From Reinekea forsetii (GTDB taxonomy: Bacteria; Pseudomonadota; Gammaproteobacteria; Pseudomonadales; Natronospirillaceae), in contig NZ_JAHKPH010000011.1 of assembly GCF_018860385.1 (NCBI RefSeq), forward strand, positions 310,001 to 374,000: a stretch of DNA of 64,000 nt, read 5' to 3'. Below are positions 53,025-62,614 of the stretch, piece by piece. A program made the translations under genes and the position numbers. A model generated the notes under the pieces. It was given only the letters and a program-made list of their open reading frames with translations, searched no databases and was not told the origin of the DNA. The stretch's first letter is position 1; the number at the start of each line of letters is the position of its first letter.

Positions 53025-53897
53025 ATGCACGTGAATGTTAAACAAGACTGGGATTTACACTGCCACAGCCAGTTTTCAGACGGAAAGTTAAGCTGCCCAG
53101 ACTTATTTAATTTGGCGGTTGAGCGGGAAATAAAACATTTAGTCTTAACCGATCACGACACAGCAGCGGGATATCGAGCTGCAATAGACAATAGTTGGGT
53201 GCCCGATTCGTTAACGCTGCATCCTGGTGCCGAACTATCGTGTGTTTGGAAAGGTCGCTCGATACATGTGGTCGCGTTGGGAATCGATGTTCAGTGCGAA
53301 GGCTGGTTAGCCGTAGAGCAAGCCTATATTGAGCGAAGAGAAAAACGGTTTGAGCGAATTTTATTTGTGTTAAGGCGCGCAGGTTTTGAGTGCGATGAAG
53401 CCAGAATTCGACAGATTTCTGAGCCCGGCCCCCCTGCAAGGCCTCAAATAGCGCAATACTTGGTCGAAACAGAACAAGTAAAATCGACCGCCCATGCCTT
53501 TAAAAAATGGTTAGGCCGAGGGACCGTTGGCGATGTAAAGAGCCAGTGGCCAGAGCTTGACGAAACGGTTAAAACGATTACACAGTTTGGTGGTTTAGCC
53601 GTCATTGCACACCCGCACCGTTATAATTTAACGTGGACAAAATGCAAGGAAATGCTCGATGACTTTAACGCTGCCGGTGGCGAAGGCATTGAGGCGTCGT
53701 GTGTGGGCATGAACCCTAACATGCGTAAGTTTTTAATCGAACAAGCACAGCAACGGGGCATGTATATCAGTGGAGGGAGTGATTTTCATAGCCCAAACAC
53801 CAGTTGGTTAAAGCTAGGGTATTTTCCTCAGTGGCCTCGTCCTGCTAAGCTGGCTAAAGACTGGCTGTTAGCCAATTCACAATTACAGGGTACCTGA
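53025..53897 (+). CDS. rnm: PHP-domain 5'-3' exoribonuclease RNase AM
   Basis: 290 residues of the PHP family (YciV/TrpH). Metal ligands are visible in DLHCHSQFSDGKL, LTDHDTAAGY, AVIAHPHRYNL and GGSDFHSPN. In E. coli it matures rRNA 5' ends and hydrolyses short RNAs and 3',5'-bisnucleotides. It heads the rnm-yciO-scpA-scpB-rluB series, a conserved gene order in gammaproteobacteria. Confidence 0.9.
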   Translation: MHVNVKQDWDLHCHSQFSDGKLSCPDLFNLAVEREIKHLVLTDHDTAAGYRAAIDNSWVPDSLTLHPGAELSCVWKGRSIHVVALGIDVQCEGWLAVEQAYIERREKRFERILFVLRRAGFECDEARIRQISEPGPPARPQIAQYLVETEQVKSTAHAFKKWLGRGTVGDVKSQWPELDETVKTITQFGGLAVIAHPHRYNLTWTKCKEMLDDFNAAGGEGIEASCVGMNPNMRKFLIEQAQQRGMYISGGSDFHSPNTSWLKLGYFPQWPRPAKLAKDWLLANSQLQGT

Positions 53898-53957
53898 CTA
53901 GTATCGAAAATAGCTTCAAGGTAAAATGACACTCTAATTACCTTGGCGGGAGCCAAC

Positions 53958-54581
53958 ATGAGCCAATTTTTTGTTATTCATCCAGACAATCCACAAAAGC
54001 GCTTAATTAGCCACGCGGTGGAAATTTTGAAAAAGGGTGGCGTAATAGCCTACCCCACTGATTCTGCCTATGCCTTAGGTTGTTTGATGGGCAATAAAGA
54101 AGGCCTCGATACCATACGACGCATTCGTCAAATTGATGAAAAACATAACATGACGTTGGTGTGCCGAGATTTATCCGATTTATCTGTGTTTGCCAAAGTA
54201 GACAACGCAGCCTTCAAGTTGCTAAAAAATAACACGCCCGGTCCCATCACGTTTATTTTGCAAGCTACTAGTGAGGTGCCTCGACGGTTACTGCATCCAA
54301 AACGCAGAACAATCGGGTTGAGAGTTCTAGGAAACTCCATCGCTTCAGCTCTTTTGGCCGAACTAGGCGAGCCTATGATGAGCACCACGTTAATTCTTCC
54401 CAATGAAGACCAACCGATGGCCGATCCTTATGATATTCGTGATTTATTAGAGCACGAACTCGATTTAGTAATTGATGGCGGTTTTTGTGGTTTTGATGAA
54501 TCGACCATTGTCAGTTTAGTAGACGGTATACCTGAAGTTCTTCGAGTTGGTACCGGTGACGCGACGCCATTTCAAGGGTAA
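53958..54581 (+). CDS. yciO: YciO (Sua5/TsaC-like) protein
   Basis: 207 residues, beginning MSQFFVIHPDNPQKRLISHA with GGVIAYPTDSAYALGC (nucleotide site) and TLVCRDLSDLS. The paralogue TsaC makes threonylcarbamoyl-AMP for tRNA t6A; YciO has the fold, but its in vivo role is unclear. I start at 53958, seven bases after GGGAG; five extra codons would be added by the start at 53943. scpA starts 4 bp after the stop. Confidence 0.9.
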   Translation: MSQFFVIHPDNPQKRLISHAVEILKKGGVIAYPTDSAYALGCLMGNKEGLDTIRRIRQIDEKHNMTLVCRDLSDLSVFAKVDNAAFKLLKNNTPGPITFILQATSEVPRRLLHPKRRTIGLRVLGNSIASALLAELGEPMMSTTLILPNEDQPMADPYDIRDLLEHELDLVIDGGFCGFDESTIVSLVDGIPEVLRVGTGDATPFQG

Positions 54582-54585
54582 CCCT

Positions 54586-55545
54586 ATGACGATCGAACCG
54601 ACCGATAATACCTCGACGAAGTCAACTGAAACTGTCTCAGTAGCCAGTGATTTTGTGGGGCCACAACCGCTTTTTGATGAATCTGCGGCACCCGTACCTG
54701 AAAAAGCTCCATCGCATAAACAGATGGCCTTGAAAGCGTTACGAGCGCGTGCTGTCGCTGAGCAGAGTGAATTGCCATTGGCGGTTGTCGGTGGCGAGGC
54801 GATGACACAAATCCCTATCGATTTATACATACCGCCTGATGCCTTAGAAGTTTTTTTAGATGCCTTTGAAGGCCCTCTCGATTTATTGCTGTACTTAATT
54901 CGTAAGCAGAATTTGGATATTTTAAATATAAACGTATTTGAAATTACCAAGCAGTACATGGACTACATAGGCTTAATGCACGCTCTGCAATTTGAGTTAG
55001 CCTCGGAATATATGGTTATGGCCGCTATGCTGGCTGAAATTAAAAGTCGCATGTTACTGCCGCGCAGCGGCGAGCTGGAAGAGGATACTGAAGAAGATCC
55101 ACGTGCCGAGTTGATTCGGCGATTACAAGAGTACGAACAATTTAAAGAAGCGGCCGAAGGCATCGATCAAATGCCACGCGTTGGGCGTGATATTTTTGTC
55201 GCCGATGAAATGCGCCCCGACTTCAAACGTCCTAAATTGCACCCCGATGTTGATATGCGCGAGATTATGCTCGCAATGAAAGAGGTGATGGGCCGAGCAG
55301 AAATGTTTGAAGGTCACGAGATTCAAAAAGAGTCCCTTTCAACACGTGCAAGAATGGCTGAAGTCTTGGAAGAACTACAAGGTAAGGCGTTTGTACCATT
55401 TATTACCTTGTTTCGACCAGATGAAGGCCGCGTAGGCGTGGTCGTCACCTTTTTAGCTATTATGGAATTGTCAAAAGAGCAACTGATAGATCTAGTACAA
55501 AACGAGTTGTTTGCCCCCATTCACGTTAAAGCCCGATCGGAATAA
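54586..55545 (+). CDS. scpA: Segregation and condensation protein A
   Basis: Kleisin subunit of the Smc-ScpAB condensin. 319 residues: an unusual hydrophilic N-terminal extension (1-80), then the core FEGPLDLLLYLIRKQNLDIL, with LASEYMVMAAMLAEIKSRML and a C-terminal winged helix (PFITLFRPDEGRVGVVVTFL). AAGGG precedes the ATG at 54586. scpB starts 2 bp after the stop. An smc gene is not in the window. Confidence 0.93.
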   Translation: MTIEPTDNTSTKSTETVSVASDFVGPQPLFDESAAPVPEKAPSHKQMALKALRARAVAEQSELPLAVVGGEAMTQIPIDLYIPPDALEVFLDAFEGPLDLLLYLIRKQNLDILNINVFEITKQYMDYIGLMHALQFELASEYMVMAAMLAEIKSRMLLPRSGELEEDTEEDPRAELIRRLQEYEQFKEAAEGIDQMPRVGRDIFVADEMRPDFKRPKLHPDVDMREIMLAMKEVMGRAEMFEGHEIQKESLSTRARMAEVLEELQGKAFVPFITLFRPDEGRVGVVVTFLAIMELSKEQLIDLVQNELFAPIHVKARSE

Positions 55546-55547
55546 CT

Positions 55548-56861
55548 ATGTCTGATTTTCCTGAACAATCTAACAATGAAGAATTGACTCAACCGGAAAC
55601 GAGTGAGCAAGAAGTCGCGGTTGCCAATGAGGCGACTGATGAGTCATCGCTAAATGAGCAAAAAGTTGCACTAAATATTGAAGAAAAAACTTCAGAAACT
55701 GAACTCGAAGCTGAATCTACGGCTGACCCAGCCGCACATGATTTTTCCGAAAATTCTGAAATCGACCCCGAAGAAGTGCTTGAGGATGAGTCTGAAAATG
55801 AAAAAGGCGATCCTTATGGCGGGCATTCTCACGAAGCGCTTAAGGTAATCCTTGAAGCGGCTATTTTTGCATCGGGTGGCATTTTATCCGTCAGTCATTT
55901 GCGCGATTTATTTGAATCGCACGAGCGCCCCCACGGCAAAACTATTCGCTCGGTTATGGCCGAACTTATGGCCAGTTATGAAGGTAAGGGTGTGCAGTTA
56001 GTTGAAGTGGCCAGTGGCTATCGCTTTCAAACCGATGCCGACACAGCACCTTGGGTTTCGCGCCTATGGGAAGAAAAACCCCAGCGTTATTCTCGTGCGC
56101 TCATGGAAACCATAGCGTTAATTGCCTACCGCCAACCGATGACCCGTGGTGAAATCGAAGATGTTCGCGGCGTTGCGGTAAGTTCAAATATTATTCGTAC
56201 ACTTTTAGAGCGCGAGTGGGTACGCGTTGTTGGCCATCGTGATGTTCCAGGTAGACCGGCAATGTACGCGACGACGCGTCAGTTTTTAGATTATTTTGGT
56301 CTAAAATCACTAGACCAACTGCCGAGTCTGAGTGAAATACGCGATTTAGAAGAAATTAATCCTCAGATGGAAATGGAAGGCACAGAAGTAACCGAGGAAA
56401 GCCAATCAGATAATCAGTCTGAAATTACCTTTGGCGCGCTCATTGAAAAAATCCGAGATGGGCAAGCCTCCGGAAAAACCGGAAGTGAATATATTGATGA
56501 ACATCTGGATGGCGAATTGGCGCAAATGGATGATGTGAACGAAAGGTTCGAAGGCGCGATGGAACAAGCGCGAGCCGAGCATGAACACCCCGATTTAGCC
56601 CTAGATGAAAACGAAGAGTCAGAAGCTAGCGCAAGCAATAACAATGGTGAAGTTGGTGAACCGTCTGATGAGCAAAATATGGACGTGCCACCACAGCAAG
56701 AAGGCGCACCGGTAGAACCAGAACAAACCAACGATGCTGAGCAATCTCCGCTCAGCGAAGAAGAGCAATGGGCTATGATTCAAGAAAAATTAGCCCAACA
56801 ACAAGCGCTGCTCGACGCTCGTGAGAACGACGATCCGCGTGAGGAAGATGAAAATGAGTGA
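55548..56861 (+). CDS. scpB: Segregation and condensation protein B, extended acidic form
   Basis: 437 residues, about twice the common length. The two winged-helix domains lie at about 95-265 ([19 protein letters not shown], then [16 protein letters not shown] and [18 protein letters not shown]). They are flanked by very acidic low-complexity stretches: Glu-rich 1-90 and Glu/Asp/Asn-rich 270-437. ScpB dimers bind ScpA and regulate Smc. The last bases encode the ribosome site and start of rluB, which overlaps by 8 bp. Confidence 0.93.
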   Translation: MSDFPEQSNNEELTQPETSEQEVAVANEATDESSLNEQKVALNIEEKTSETELEAESTADPAAHDFSENSEIDPEEVLEDESENEKGDPYGGHSHEALKVILEAAIFASGGILSVSHLRDLFESHERPHGKTIRSVMAELMASYEGKGVQLVEVASGYRFQTDADTAPWVSRLWEEKPQRYSRALMETIALIAYRQPMTRGEIEDVRGVAVSSNIIRTLLEREWVRVVGHRDVPGRPAMYATTRQFLDYFGLKSLDQLPSLSEIRDLEEINPQMEMEGTEVTEESQSDNQSEITFGALIEKIRDGQASGKTGSEYIDEHLDGELAQMDDVNERFEGAMEQARAEHEHPDLALDENEESEASASNNNGEVGEPSDEQNMDVPPQQEGAPVEPEQTNDAEQSPLSEEEQWAMIQEKLAQQQALLDARENDDPREEDENE

Positions 56862-57699
56862 AGAAAGAATTCAAAAAGTATTGGCTAAAGCGGGCGTGGG
56901 ATCGCGCCGAGAAATGGAGCGCGCCATTGAAGAAGGGCGAGTTTTAGTCAATGGACAAGCCTGTAAATTAGGCGATAAATGCGGTCCAGAAGACGAGCTT
57001 AGCCTAGATGGACGAGCCGTTAAAGTTGAAAACACACAAGTTAGACGAGTGTTGGTGTACAACAAGCCAGAAGGCGAAATCTCAACACGTAAAGACCCAG
57101 AAGGCCGTCAGACCGTATTTGATCGATTACCCAAAATACCTGGCGAACGTTGGGTGGCTGTTGGGCGATTAGATATAAACACCTCTGGTTTGCTTTTATT
57201 CACCAATGATGGGGAATTAGCGAACCGTTTAATGCACCCATCGCATCAGATTGAGCGTGAATATGCCGTGCGCGTGCATGGTGATGTAACCCAAGAGCAC
57301 ATTGATAATATGTGTAATGGTGTAGAACTTGAAGACGGTCCTGCCAAGTTTACCGACGTGCAATATTTTGATGGCAGCGGCAGTAACAATTGGTTCCACG
57401 TAGTTGTGCTTGAAGGTCGTAACCGAGAAGTACGTCGATTGTGGGAGAGCCAAGGTTTGCAAGTCGCAAGGCTTAAACGCGTACGTTACGGGTCTGTATT
57501 TTTAGAGTCGACTGTGCGGGCTGGAACGTTCGAAGAGTTAACTAAAAAAGAAATTGATCGCTTAGCGGCCTCCGTTGATTTACCAAAAATGGCTTGGAAG
57601 CCGATTGTTAAAAATAAGTTTGATCCTTTAAAGCGAAAAATGGAAAAGCAATGTACACGTCGTTCGGTTGAAAACAAAGGGCGTCGAATCAAGAAATGA
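56854..57699 (+). CDS. rluB: 23S rRNA pseudouridine(2605) synthase
   Basis: 281 residues: S4 RNA-binding domain (1-60, [20 protein letters not shown]), then the RsuA/RluB catalytic domain with [19 protein letters not shown] (catalytic aspartate) and [17 protein letters not shown] basic tail ([12 protein letters not shown] and following) is typical of RluB. The ATG at 56854 lies seven bases after GAGGAA, inside scpB. The stop overlaps the next ATG as ATGA. Confidence 0.92.
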   Translation: MSEERIQKVLAKAGVGSRREMERAIEEGRVLVNGQACKLGDKCGPEDELSLDGRAVKVENTQVRRVLVYNKPEGEISTRKDPEGRQTVFDRLPKIPGERWVAVGRLDINTSGLLLFTNDGELANRLMHPSHQIEREYAVRVHGDVTQEHIDNMCNGVELEDGPAKFTDVQYFDGSGSNNWFHVVVLEGRNREVRRLWESQGLQVARLKRVRYGSVFLESTVRAGTFEELTKKEIDRLAASVDLPKMAWKPIVKNKFDPLKRKMEKQCTRRSVENKGRRIKK

Positions 57700-58874
57700 T
57701 TGAATACGACGTCATCATAATAGGGGCCGGCGCTGCCGGCCTTTTTTGTGGAATCGAAGCCGCAAAACGAGGCCGATCGGTTTTAGTAGTCGATCACGCC
57801 AATAAGGCCGGTAAAAAAATACTGATGTCTGGCGGTGGGCGGTGTAACTTCACTAACCTAGATATAACGCCAGAAAATTATCTATCGGCTAACCCCCATT
57901 TTTGTCGCAGTGCACTGAGCCGCTATACCCAATGGGACTTTATCGGTTTAGTTGCGGGTGCAGGCATTGATTACCACGAGAAAGAGCTTGGCCAGTTGTT
58001 TTGTGATCATAGTGCTAAAGATATTCAACAACTGTTACTTTCTGAGTTAGAGCGAGCTGGTGGTAACTTACAGCTCAATACAGATGTCGCTGAGATACAG
58101 CCCAGTGACTCTGGCTTTAATTTAACTTTAAATGCGACTCCCGCGCATTGCCAGTCGCTTATCGTTGCATGTGGTGGATTATCGATTCCGACCATGGGCG
58201 CAAGTGATTTTGGCTTTCGAATTGCGCAACAATTTGGGCATGAGGTTCTCAGTTATCGAGCTTCGTTAGTGCCTTATACTTGGAATAATAAAAATAAAGC
58301 TCAATGGTCCGAGCTATCTGGCGTTTCTCTGCCGGCGACAGTCACCAGCGCGACAAAATCTTTTTCACATGACGTTCTGCTCACGCATCGAGGGTTGAGT
58401 GGACCAGCAATGTTGCAAATCAGTAATTATTGGCAACCGGGTGAGCCTCTAACGATTGACTGGCTACCCAGCATCGATGTTGCCGAGCAACTGCAAAAAG
58501 ATCGACACGAACACGGTAAAAAACTGTTGAAAACTTGGTTAGCGCTTCACTTGCCAGCGAGGTTAGCCGAGTTTTTTGTTGCAGAGCTAAACCTGCAAAA
58601 GACCTTAGCAGAGCTAACTAAAGCCGAAGTAACTCGGTTAGCACAATGGCTTAACGCTTGGGAATTTCAACCCGGCGGCACCGAAGGGTACCGAACCGCC
58701 GAAGTAACTATTGGTGGGATAGATACGCAAGAAGTATCCTCAAAAACCATGGAGAGCCAACGCCAATCAGGATTATATTTTATAGGCGAAGTACTAGATG
58801 TCACTGGCTGGCTGGGCGGTTATAACTTTCAGTGGGCTTGGTCGAGCGGTTGGGCGGCAGGTCAGCACTGTTAA
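57696..58874 (+). CDS. FAD-dependent oxidoreductase, HI0933/YhiN type
   Basis: 392 residues with the FAD motif [20 protein letters not shown] at the start and [13 protein letters not shown], specific to the YhiN/BaiN group. The C-terminal motif [20 protein letters not shown] is also recognisable (here [17 protein letters not shown]). Some relatives reduce bile acids or bind FAD without a known substrate; none can be assigned here. Coupled to rluB by a 4-bp overlap. Confidence 0.9.
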   Translation: MIEYDVIIIGAGAAGLFCGIEAAKRGRSVLVVDHANKAGKKILMSGGGRCNFTNLDITPENYLSANPHFCRSALSRYTQWDFIGLVAGAGIDYHEKELGQLFCDHSAKDIQQLLLSELERAGGNLQLNTDVAEIQPSDSGFNLTLNATPAHCQSLIVACGGLSIPTMGASDFGFRIAQQFGHEVLSYRASLVPYTWNNKNKAQWSELSGVSLPATVTSATKSFSHDVLLTHRGLSGPAMLQISNYWQPGEPLTIDWLPSIDVAEQLQKDRHEHGKKLLKTWLALHLPARLAEFFVAELNLQKTLAELTKAEVTRLAQWLNAWEFQPGGTEGYRTAEVTIGGIDTQEVSSKTMESQRQSGLYFIGEVLDVTGWLGGYNFQWAWSSGWAAGQHC

Positions 58875-58922
58875 CTCAGTCAAAAGTGTTAAGCTATGAA
58901 TAAAAAGAGAGGCTTATCAACT

Positions 58923-59348
58923 ATGAATGCAAATATTTATTTACTGGCCGCGGCGGGCTTATGCGGTTTAGCTGCCTTAGCTCACCTTGGCTGTATTGTA
59001 TTTGGTGGTGACTGGTATCGATTTTTTGGCGCCGGTGAAGCGATGGCCACTATGGCTGAACAAGGGCTTAGGTACCCAACGCTACTTACCTCTGGTTTAG
59101 TGGTTGTTTTAAGCATCTGGTCTCTATACACATTATCAGGTGCGGGTGTCATTACAAACTTACCATTTACCCGCTTAGCCCTTATTGCCATTGCCACCGT
59201 CTTTATTCTCAGAGGAGTGTTCTTTTTTGCCTTAATGCCTGCGTTCCCTGAAAATAGTTTGCAATTTTGGTTAATCAGTTCGGCTATCTGTTTGAGCATA
59301 GGTGGTTTAATTGGCGTTGGTGTTATTCAACGATGGGCATACCTCTAA
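58923..59348 (+). CDS. Four-helix membrane protein, unknown function
   Basis: About 141 residues with four hydrophobic helices (about 4-26, 53-75, 85-105 and 115-137). No family recognised with certainty. AGAGAGG precedes the ATG at 58923; a start at 58896 adds nine basic residues. It begins about 50 bp after the oxidoreductase gene and is followed by another small membrane protein. Confidence 0.6.
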   Translation: MNANIYLLAAAGLCGLAALAHLGCIVFGGDWYRFFGAGEAMATMAEQGLRYPTLLTSGLVVVLSIWSLYTLSGAGVITNLPFTRLALIAIATVFILRGVFFFALMPAFPENSLQFWLISSAICLSIGGLIGVGVIQRWAYL

Positions 59349-59384
59349 ATAGTTTTAAATAACCAAGTAATTAAAAGGAAATTA

Positions 59385-59666
59385 ATGCAAAAATACGCAA
59401 TGGCAAATGCCGCTATAACCGCTATTTTTTATGGTGTTTTAAATGCGATCGTTTTGTTTAATTCAACAATCCCAAGTTTTTTAACTTGGCTGTTGTGGGT
59501 TTTTATCCTGCCCATTTCGAGCTATTGTTTAAACGTTGTTTATTTTACGTTGAGTCGCTATAGCAAATCACAACTTCTCTGGCGAGCAATTCTATTGGGG
59601 ATGATTTATGGGCTATTTGCGGTTTTAAGTCATTTATATATTTCCGCCATTTGGTGGTCTATTTAA
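59385..59666 (+). CDS. Small three-helix membrane protein, unknown function
   Basis: 93 residues, almost entirely hydrophobic, with three helices (about 8-26, 32-56 and 66-90). AAAAGGAAA gives a good ribosome site. Possibly in one transcript with the neighbours on both sides; 19 bp separate it from the acetyltransferase gene. Confidence 0.6.
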   Translation: MQKYAMANAAITAIFYGVLNAIVLFNSTIPSFLTWLLWVFILPISSYCLNVVYFTLSRYSKSQLLWRAILLGMIYGLFAVLSHLYISAIWWSI

Positions 59667-59685
59667 ACGAAAGGTAGAGATTAGT

Positions 59686-60105
59686 ATGAAACTAAGACCT
59701 TATCTCGATTCTGATCACGATAACATTATTGCCTTATGGACCGACTGTGGGTTAGTGGTACCTCAAAATAATCCATCAAAAGACATTGCTCGAAAACTTA
59801 AAACTGGAAGAGATTTGTTTTTAGTCGGCGAATCCGAAGATAGCATTGTTGGCTCTGTCATGGGTGGTTACGATGGCCATCGTGGCTGGATTAATTATTT
59901 AGCTGTCAGCCCTTCTGTTCAAGGGTTAGGGTATGGGCGAATGCTAATGGAGTCTATCGAAGCCATTTTACGTGAAAAAGGTTGCCCAAAAATCAACTTG
60001 CAAGTACGTAATACCAATACCCAAGTTATTGAGTTTTACAAAGCCATTGGTTTTCTCGACGACAACGTCGTTAGTTTAGGTAAGCGACTCGAGTTCGATA
60101 ATTAA
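59686..60105 (+). CDS. ypeA: GNAT acetyltransferase, YpeA-like
   Basis: 139 residues. The acetyl-CoA site is VQGLGYGRMLM after INYLAVSPS, and LQVRNTNTQVIEFYKAIGF completes the fold. The N-terminus LRPYLDSDHDNIIALWTDCG matches YpeA of E. coli (141 residues). Substrate unknown. Confidence 0.85.
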   Translation: MKLRPYLDSDHDNIIALWTDCGLVVPQNNPSKDIARKLKTGRDLFLVGESEDSIVGSVMGGYDGHRGWINYLAVSPSVQGLGYGRMLMESIEAILREKGCPKINLQVRNTNTQVIEFYKAIGFLDDNVVSLGKRLEFDN

Positions 60106-60213
60106 GTATTAGATTGAATAAGACTGGAAACCATTCAAGCACTGACGAATGGCCTATTGTGTTAGCGACTTTACTTAACTATAAATAGTCTAACTGAGCC
60201 AATAGGATGCATT

Positions 60214-60783
60214 ATGGGTTTCTACGATGATCCAGCCAATGTAAAGCAGTATTTAACCATGTGCCAAGATTATGATGGTACTGATTTATATCAGCGGTTA
60301 AGCCAACACTTACCAGATCACTCTACCTTGCTTGAAGTAGGTTCCGGCGGCGGTTTGGATTTAGAATACTTAAAACAGCACTTTTTGGTCACTGGCTCGG
60401 ATCTTTCTGATGCATTCCTAGACGTGTTAAAAGCGCGTCACCCAGACATTGATTTTTTAAAGCTAAACGCACAGAGTTTTTCGATCCCAAAAAAATTCGA
60501 TTGTATTTTTTCAAATAAAGTCCTACATCATCTCACCAAGCCTCAGCTTGCGCAGTCATTCGAGTTACAAGCTAAGCACTTGCAGCCTGGCGGCGTTTTA
60601 GCGCATTCATTTTGGTTAGGCGACCAAAGTGAAGAAATGAACGGGTTATTGTTTACTTATTACCAGGCCAGTGAGCTGTTAGCGTTGCTCTCACCAAAAT
60701 TTGAAATTGTTGATACGCATGTATATGAAGAGTTTGAAGCAGATGACTCAATTTTTGTTATCGCAAAATTAAGGGAATCATAG
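60214..60783 (+). CDS. Class I SAM-dependent methyltransferase
   Basis: 189 residues with the SAM motif STLLEVGSGGGLDLEYL, the acidic TGSDLSDAFLDVL, and KFDCIFSNKVLHHL at motif IV. Small-molecule methyltransferase of the UbiE-like fold; acceptor unknown. The next gene starts 3 bp after the stop. Confidence 0.85.
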   Translation: MGFYDDPANVKQYLTMCQDYDGTDLYQRLSQHLPDHSTLLEVGSGGGLDLEYLKQHFLVTGSDLSDAFLDVLKARHPDIDFLKLNAQSFSIPKKFDCIFSNKVLHHLTKPQLAQSFELQAKHLQPGGVLAHSFWLGDQSEEMNGLLFTYYQASELLALLSPKFEIVDTHVYEEFEADDSIFVIAKLRES

Positions 60784-60786
60784 CGA

Positions 60787-60987
60787 ATGAAAAAATTTGA
60801 ATACAAGATGATAGATACACGAGATGTTGACACAGGCGGTATGTTTAAGGGGCGTAAGCGCGAAGACGTAGAAAAGTATCTATGCGAGCTGGGTTCTGAA
60901 GGCTGGGAATTAGTCAACGTAGATTTTCGAGAGCTCGAAGGTGGCAGTGAGTTTGCAGGAATCATGAAACGTGAAATCAAGTTTTAA
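60787..60987 (+). CDS. DUF4177 domain protein
   Basis: 66 residues: KKFEYKMIDTRDVD, then LCELGSEGWELVNVDFRELE and IMKREIK, the short beta-alpha-beta pattern of DUF4177. Function unknown. It follows the methyltransferase by 3 bp, probably in the same transcript, and faces the VOC gene across a terminator. Confidence 0.82.
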   Translation: MKKFEYKMIDTRDVDTGGMFKGRKREDVEKYLCELGSEGWELVNVDFRELEGGSEFAGIMKREIKF

Positions 60988-60998
60988 CTTCAATGCCT

Positions 60999-61036
60999 AA
61001 AAAAGGGAGATAGGCTACCGCATGTAGCCTTTCCCT
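60999..61036 (-). terminator. Terminator of the VOC gene
   Basis: Inner stem GGCTAC/GTAGCC with loop CGCAT and outer AGGGA/TCCCT pairs. On the minus strand it is followed by six T (A-run at 60999-61004), so it ends the VOC transcript and may act weakly on the plus strand. Confidence 0.75.
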
Positions 61037-61044
61037 TACCTAAC

Positions 61045-61545
61045 TTAGTATGCGCCTTCGCTATAAATAAGCTCGTAGCTATGGCTATAAATTTCTAAAA
61101 TGTTTCCAAACGGGTCTTCCATGTAGATCATGCGATAAGGTTTCGATCCAGGGTAGTAGTACCTCGGTTTCGGCATGCGTTTTTTACCACCCGCTGCGAC
61201 GATTTTATCGGCCAACTCTTCCACATTAGGGTCTTGAACACAAAAGTGAAAAACGCCTGTTTTCCAATATTCAAAATTATCTTCAGGGTTTTCTTGATTC
61301 TCAAACTGAAACAACTCAACGCCAATTCTATCGCCCGTCGATAAATGTGCAATTCTAAAGCTGCCCCAGCCACGGCCAAATACGTCTGTGCACATCTCGC
61401 TTATTGGACTGCCATCTTCGTTGATATCGGTTGGCTTCATGATTAAGTACCAGCCCATTACTTCGGTATAAAATTTTACCGCTGCTTCGAGATTAGGAAC
61501 AGAGATGCCTATATGTGAAAAATTTCTTGGGTAAGGTGTTGTCAT
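61045..61545 (-). CDS. VOC family protein (glyoxalase/dioxygenase superfamily)
   Basis: 166 residues with the vicinal oxygen chelate fold. Metal-ligand candidates are H11 (FSHIGISVPN), H in GVFHFCVQD and E in GNILEIYSHS. The family includes glyoxalase I, extradiol dioxygenases and resistance proteins, and the substrate is not readable. It is divergent from a LysR regulator, which probably controls it. Confidence 0.85.
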   Translation of the reverse strand: MTTPYPRNFSHIGISVPNLEAAVKFYTEVMGWYLIMKPTDINEDGSPISEMCTDVFGRGWGSFRIAHLSTGDRIGVELFQFENQENPEDNFEYWKTGVFHFCVQDPNVEELADKIVAAGGKKRMPKPRYYYPGSKPYRMIYMEDPFGNILEIYSHSYELIYSEGAY

Positions 61546-61641
61546 ATGCTTTTTCCAGTGTGTTGTGAGTTGCGGTTAGAGTACTTAAAAGGTAAGTTAA
61601 TAAAAAATTATCATTTATTATCTTTATGAGTATGTTTTGTA

Positions 61642-62523
61642 ATGATTAACCCGAATTGGTTAGCGACTTTTTGTACGCTGGTAGATCAGCGCCACTTCAC
61701 AAGAACGGCGCAAGAGTTACACATGACTCAATCTGGTGTGAGTCAACACGTAAAGAAGCTAGAGCAACAGTTGGGGCAGCTATTGCTCGTGCGCCAGGGC
61801 AAAAGCTTTACCCTGACAACAGCAGGTGAACGGTTATATGCAGAAGGCAAAGCCCTATTATTGGCGATGAAAGATTTAGAGAAAAAAATTGGCCATGACC
61901 CTCATGATGAAGGGATGGTCCGAATTGCCTCGCCAGGCAGTATAGGGCTAAAACTTTATCCTCAATTTTTAGCTTTACAACAAAAGCACCCCAAGTTGAT
62001 CATTGATTTTCGATTCGCCCCCAACCCGGAAATCGATGCCTTGTTGGTTGCAGACAAAATTGATATAGGATTCATGACTCAACAGTCTAGCTCAGCGACG
62101 TTAAAGACTGAGTTGATTGCCCACGAAGAATTGCGGCTTGTAATGGCCTCTGGTATAAAATCTGTCAGTTGGCAAACTCTGCTTAAATTAGGCTTTATCG
62201 ATCACCCAGATGGCGCACATCATGCTGATCAGCTGTTAGCGGGTAATTTTAAGGAATATCAATCAATAGGGCAGATACCAAAGGCCGGATTTTCCAATCA
62301 AATAAACTTAATTCTAGAGCCTGTAGCACTGGGATTGGGGTTTACTGTGTTACCTCAGCACGCCGTTAATTCATTTAGAGACCCATCATTAATAAATGCT
62401 CACCGCCTTAATCGACCCGTAACAGAACCTATCTATCTTGGTTCGCACCTCTTTAAGCATAAGCCAAACCGAGTTGTGACCATCGTAAATGAGGCAATAT
62501 CAGCTTTATCGTCAATGGTGTAG
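61642..62523 (+). CDS. LysR family transcriptional regulator
   Basis: 293 residues: N-terminal helix-turn-helix (3-62, FTRTAQELHMTQSGVSQHV) and the effector-binding domain (90-290). The 96-bp gap to the divergent VOC gene is the likely operator; LysR proteins usually act on the adjacent divergent gene and on themselves. Effector unknown. Confidence 0.92.
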   Translation: MINPNWLATFCTLVDQRHFTRTAQELHMTQSGVSQHVKKLEQQLGQLLLVRQGKSFTLTTAGERLYAEGKALLLAMKDLEKKIGHDPHDEGMVRIASPGSIGLKLYPQFLALQQKHPKLIIDFRFAPNPEIDALLVADKIDIGFMTQQSSSATLKTELIAHEELRLVMASGIKSVSWQTLLKLGFIDHPDGAHHADQLLAGNFKEYQSIGQIPKAGFSNQINLILEPVALGLGFTVLPQHAVNSFRDPSLINAHRLNRPVTEPIYLGSHLFKHKPNRVVTIVNEAISALSSMV

Positions 62524-62614
62524 TGGATTGTTTTCAGAAACAACTCGTGAGCTAGTAATACTAAAGGGTTTGGTGTAATTGTAGGCTATTCGAAACATTA
62601 AATAGGAACAGTCT

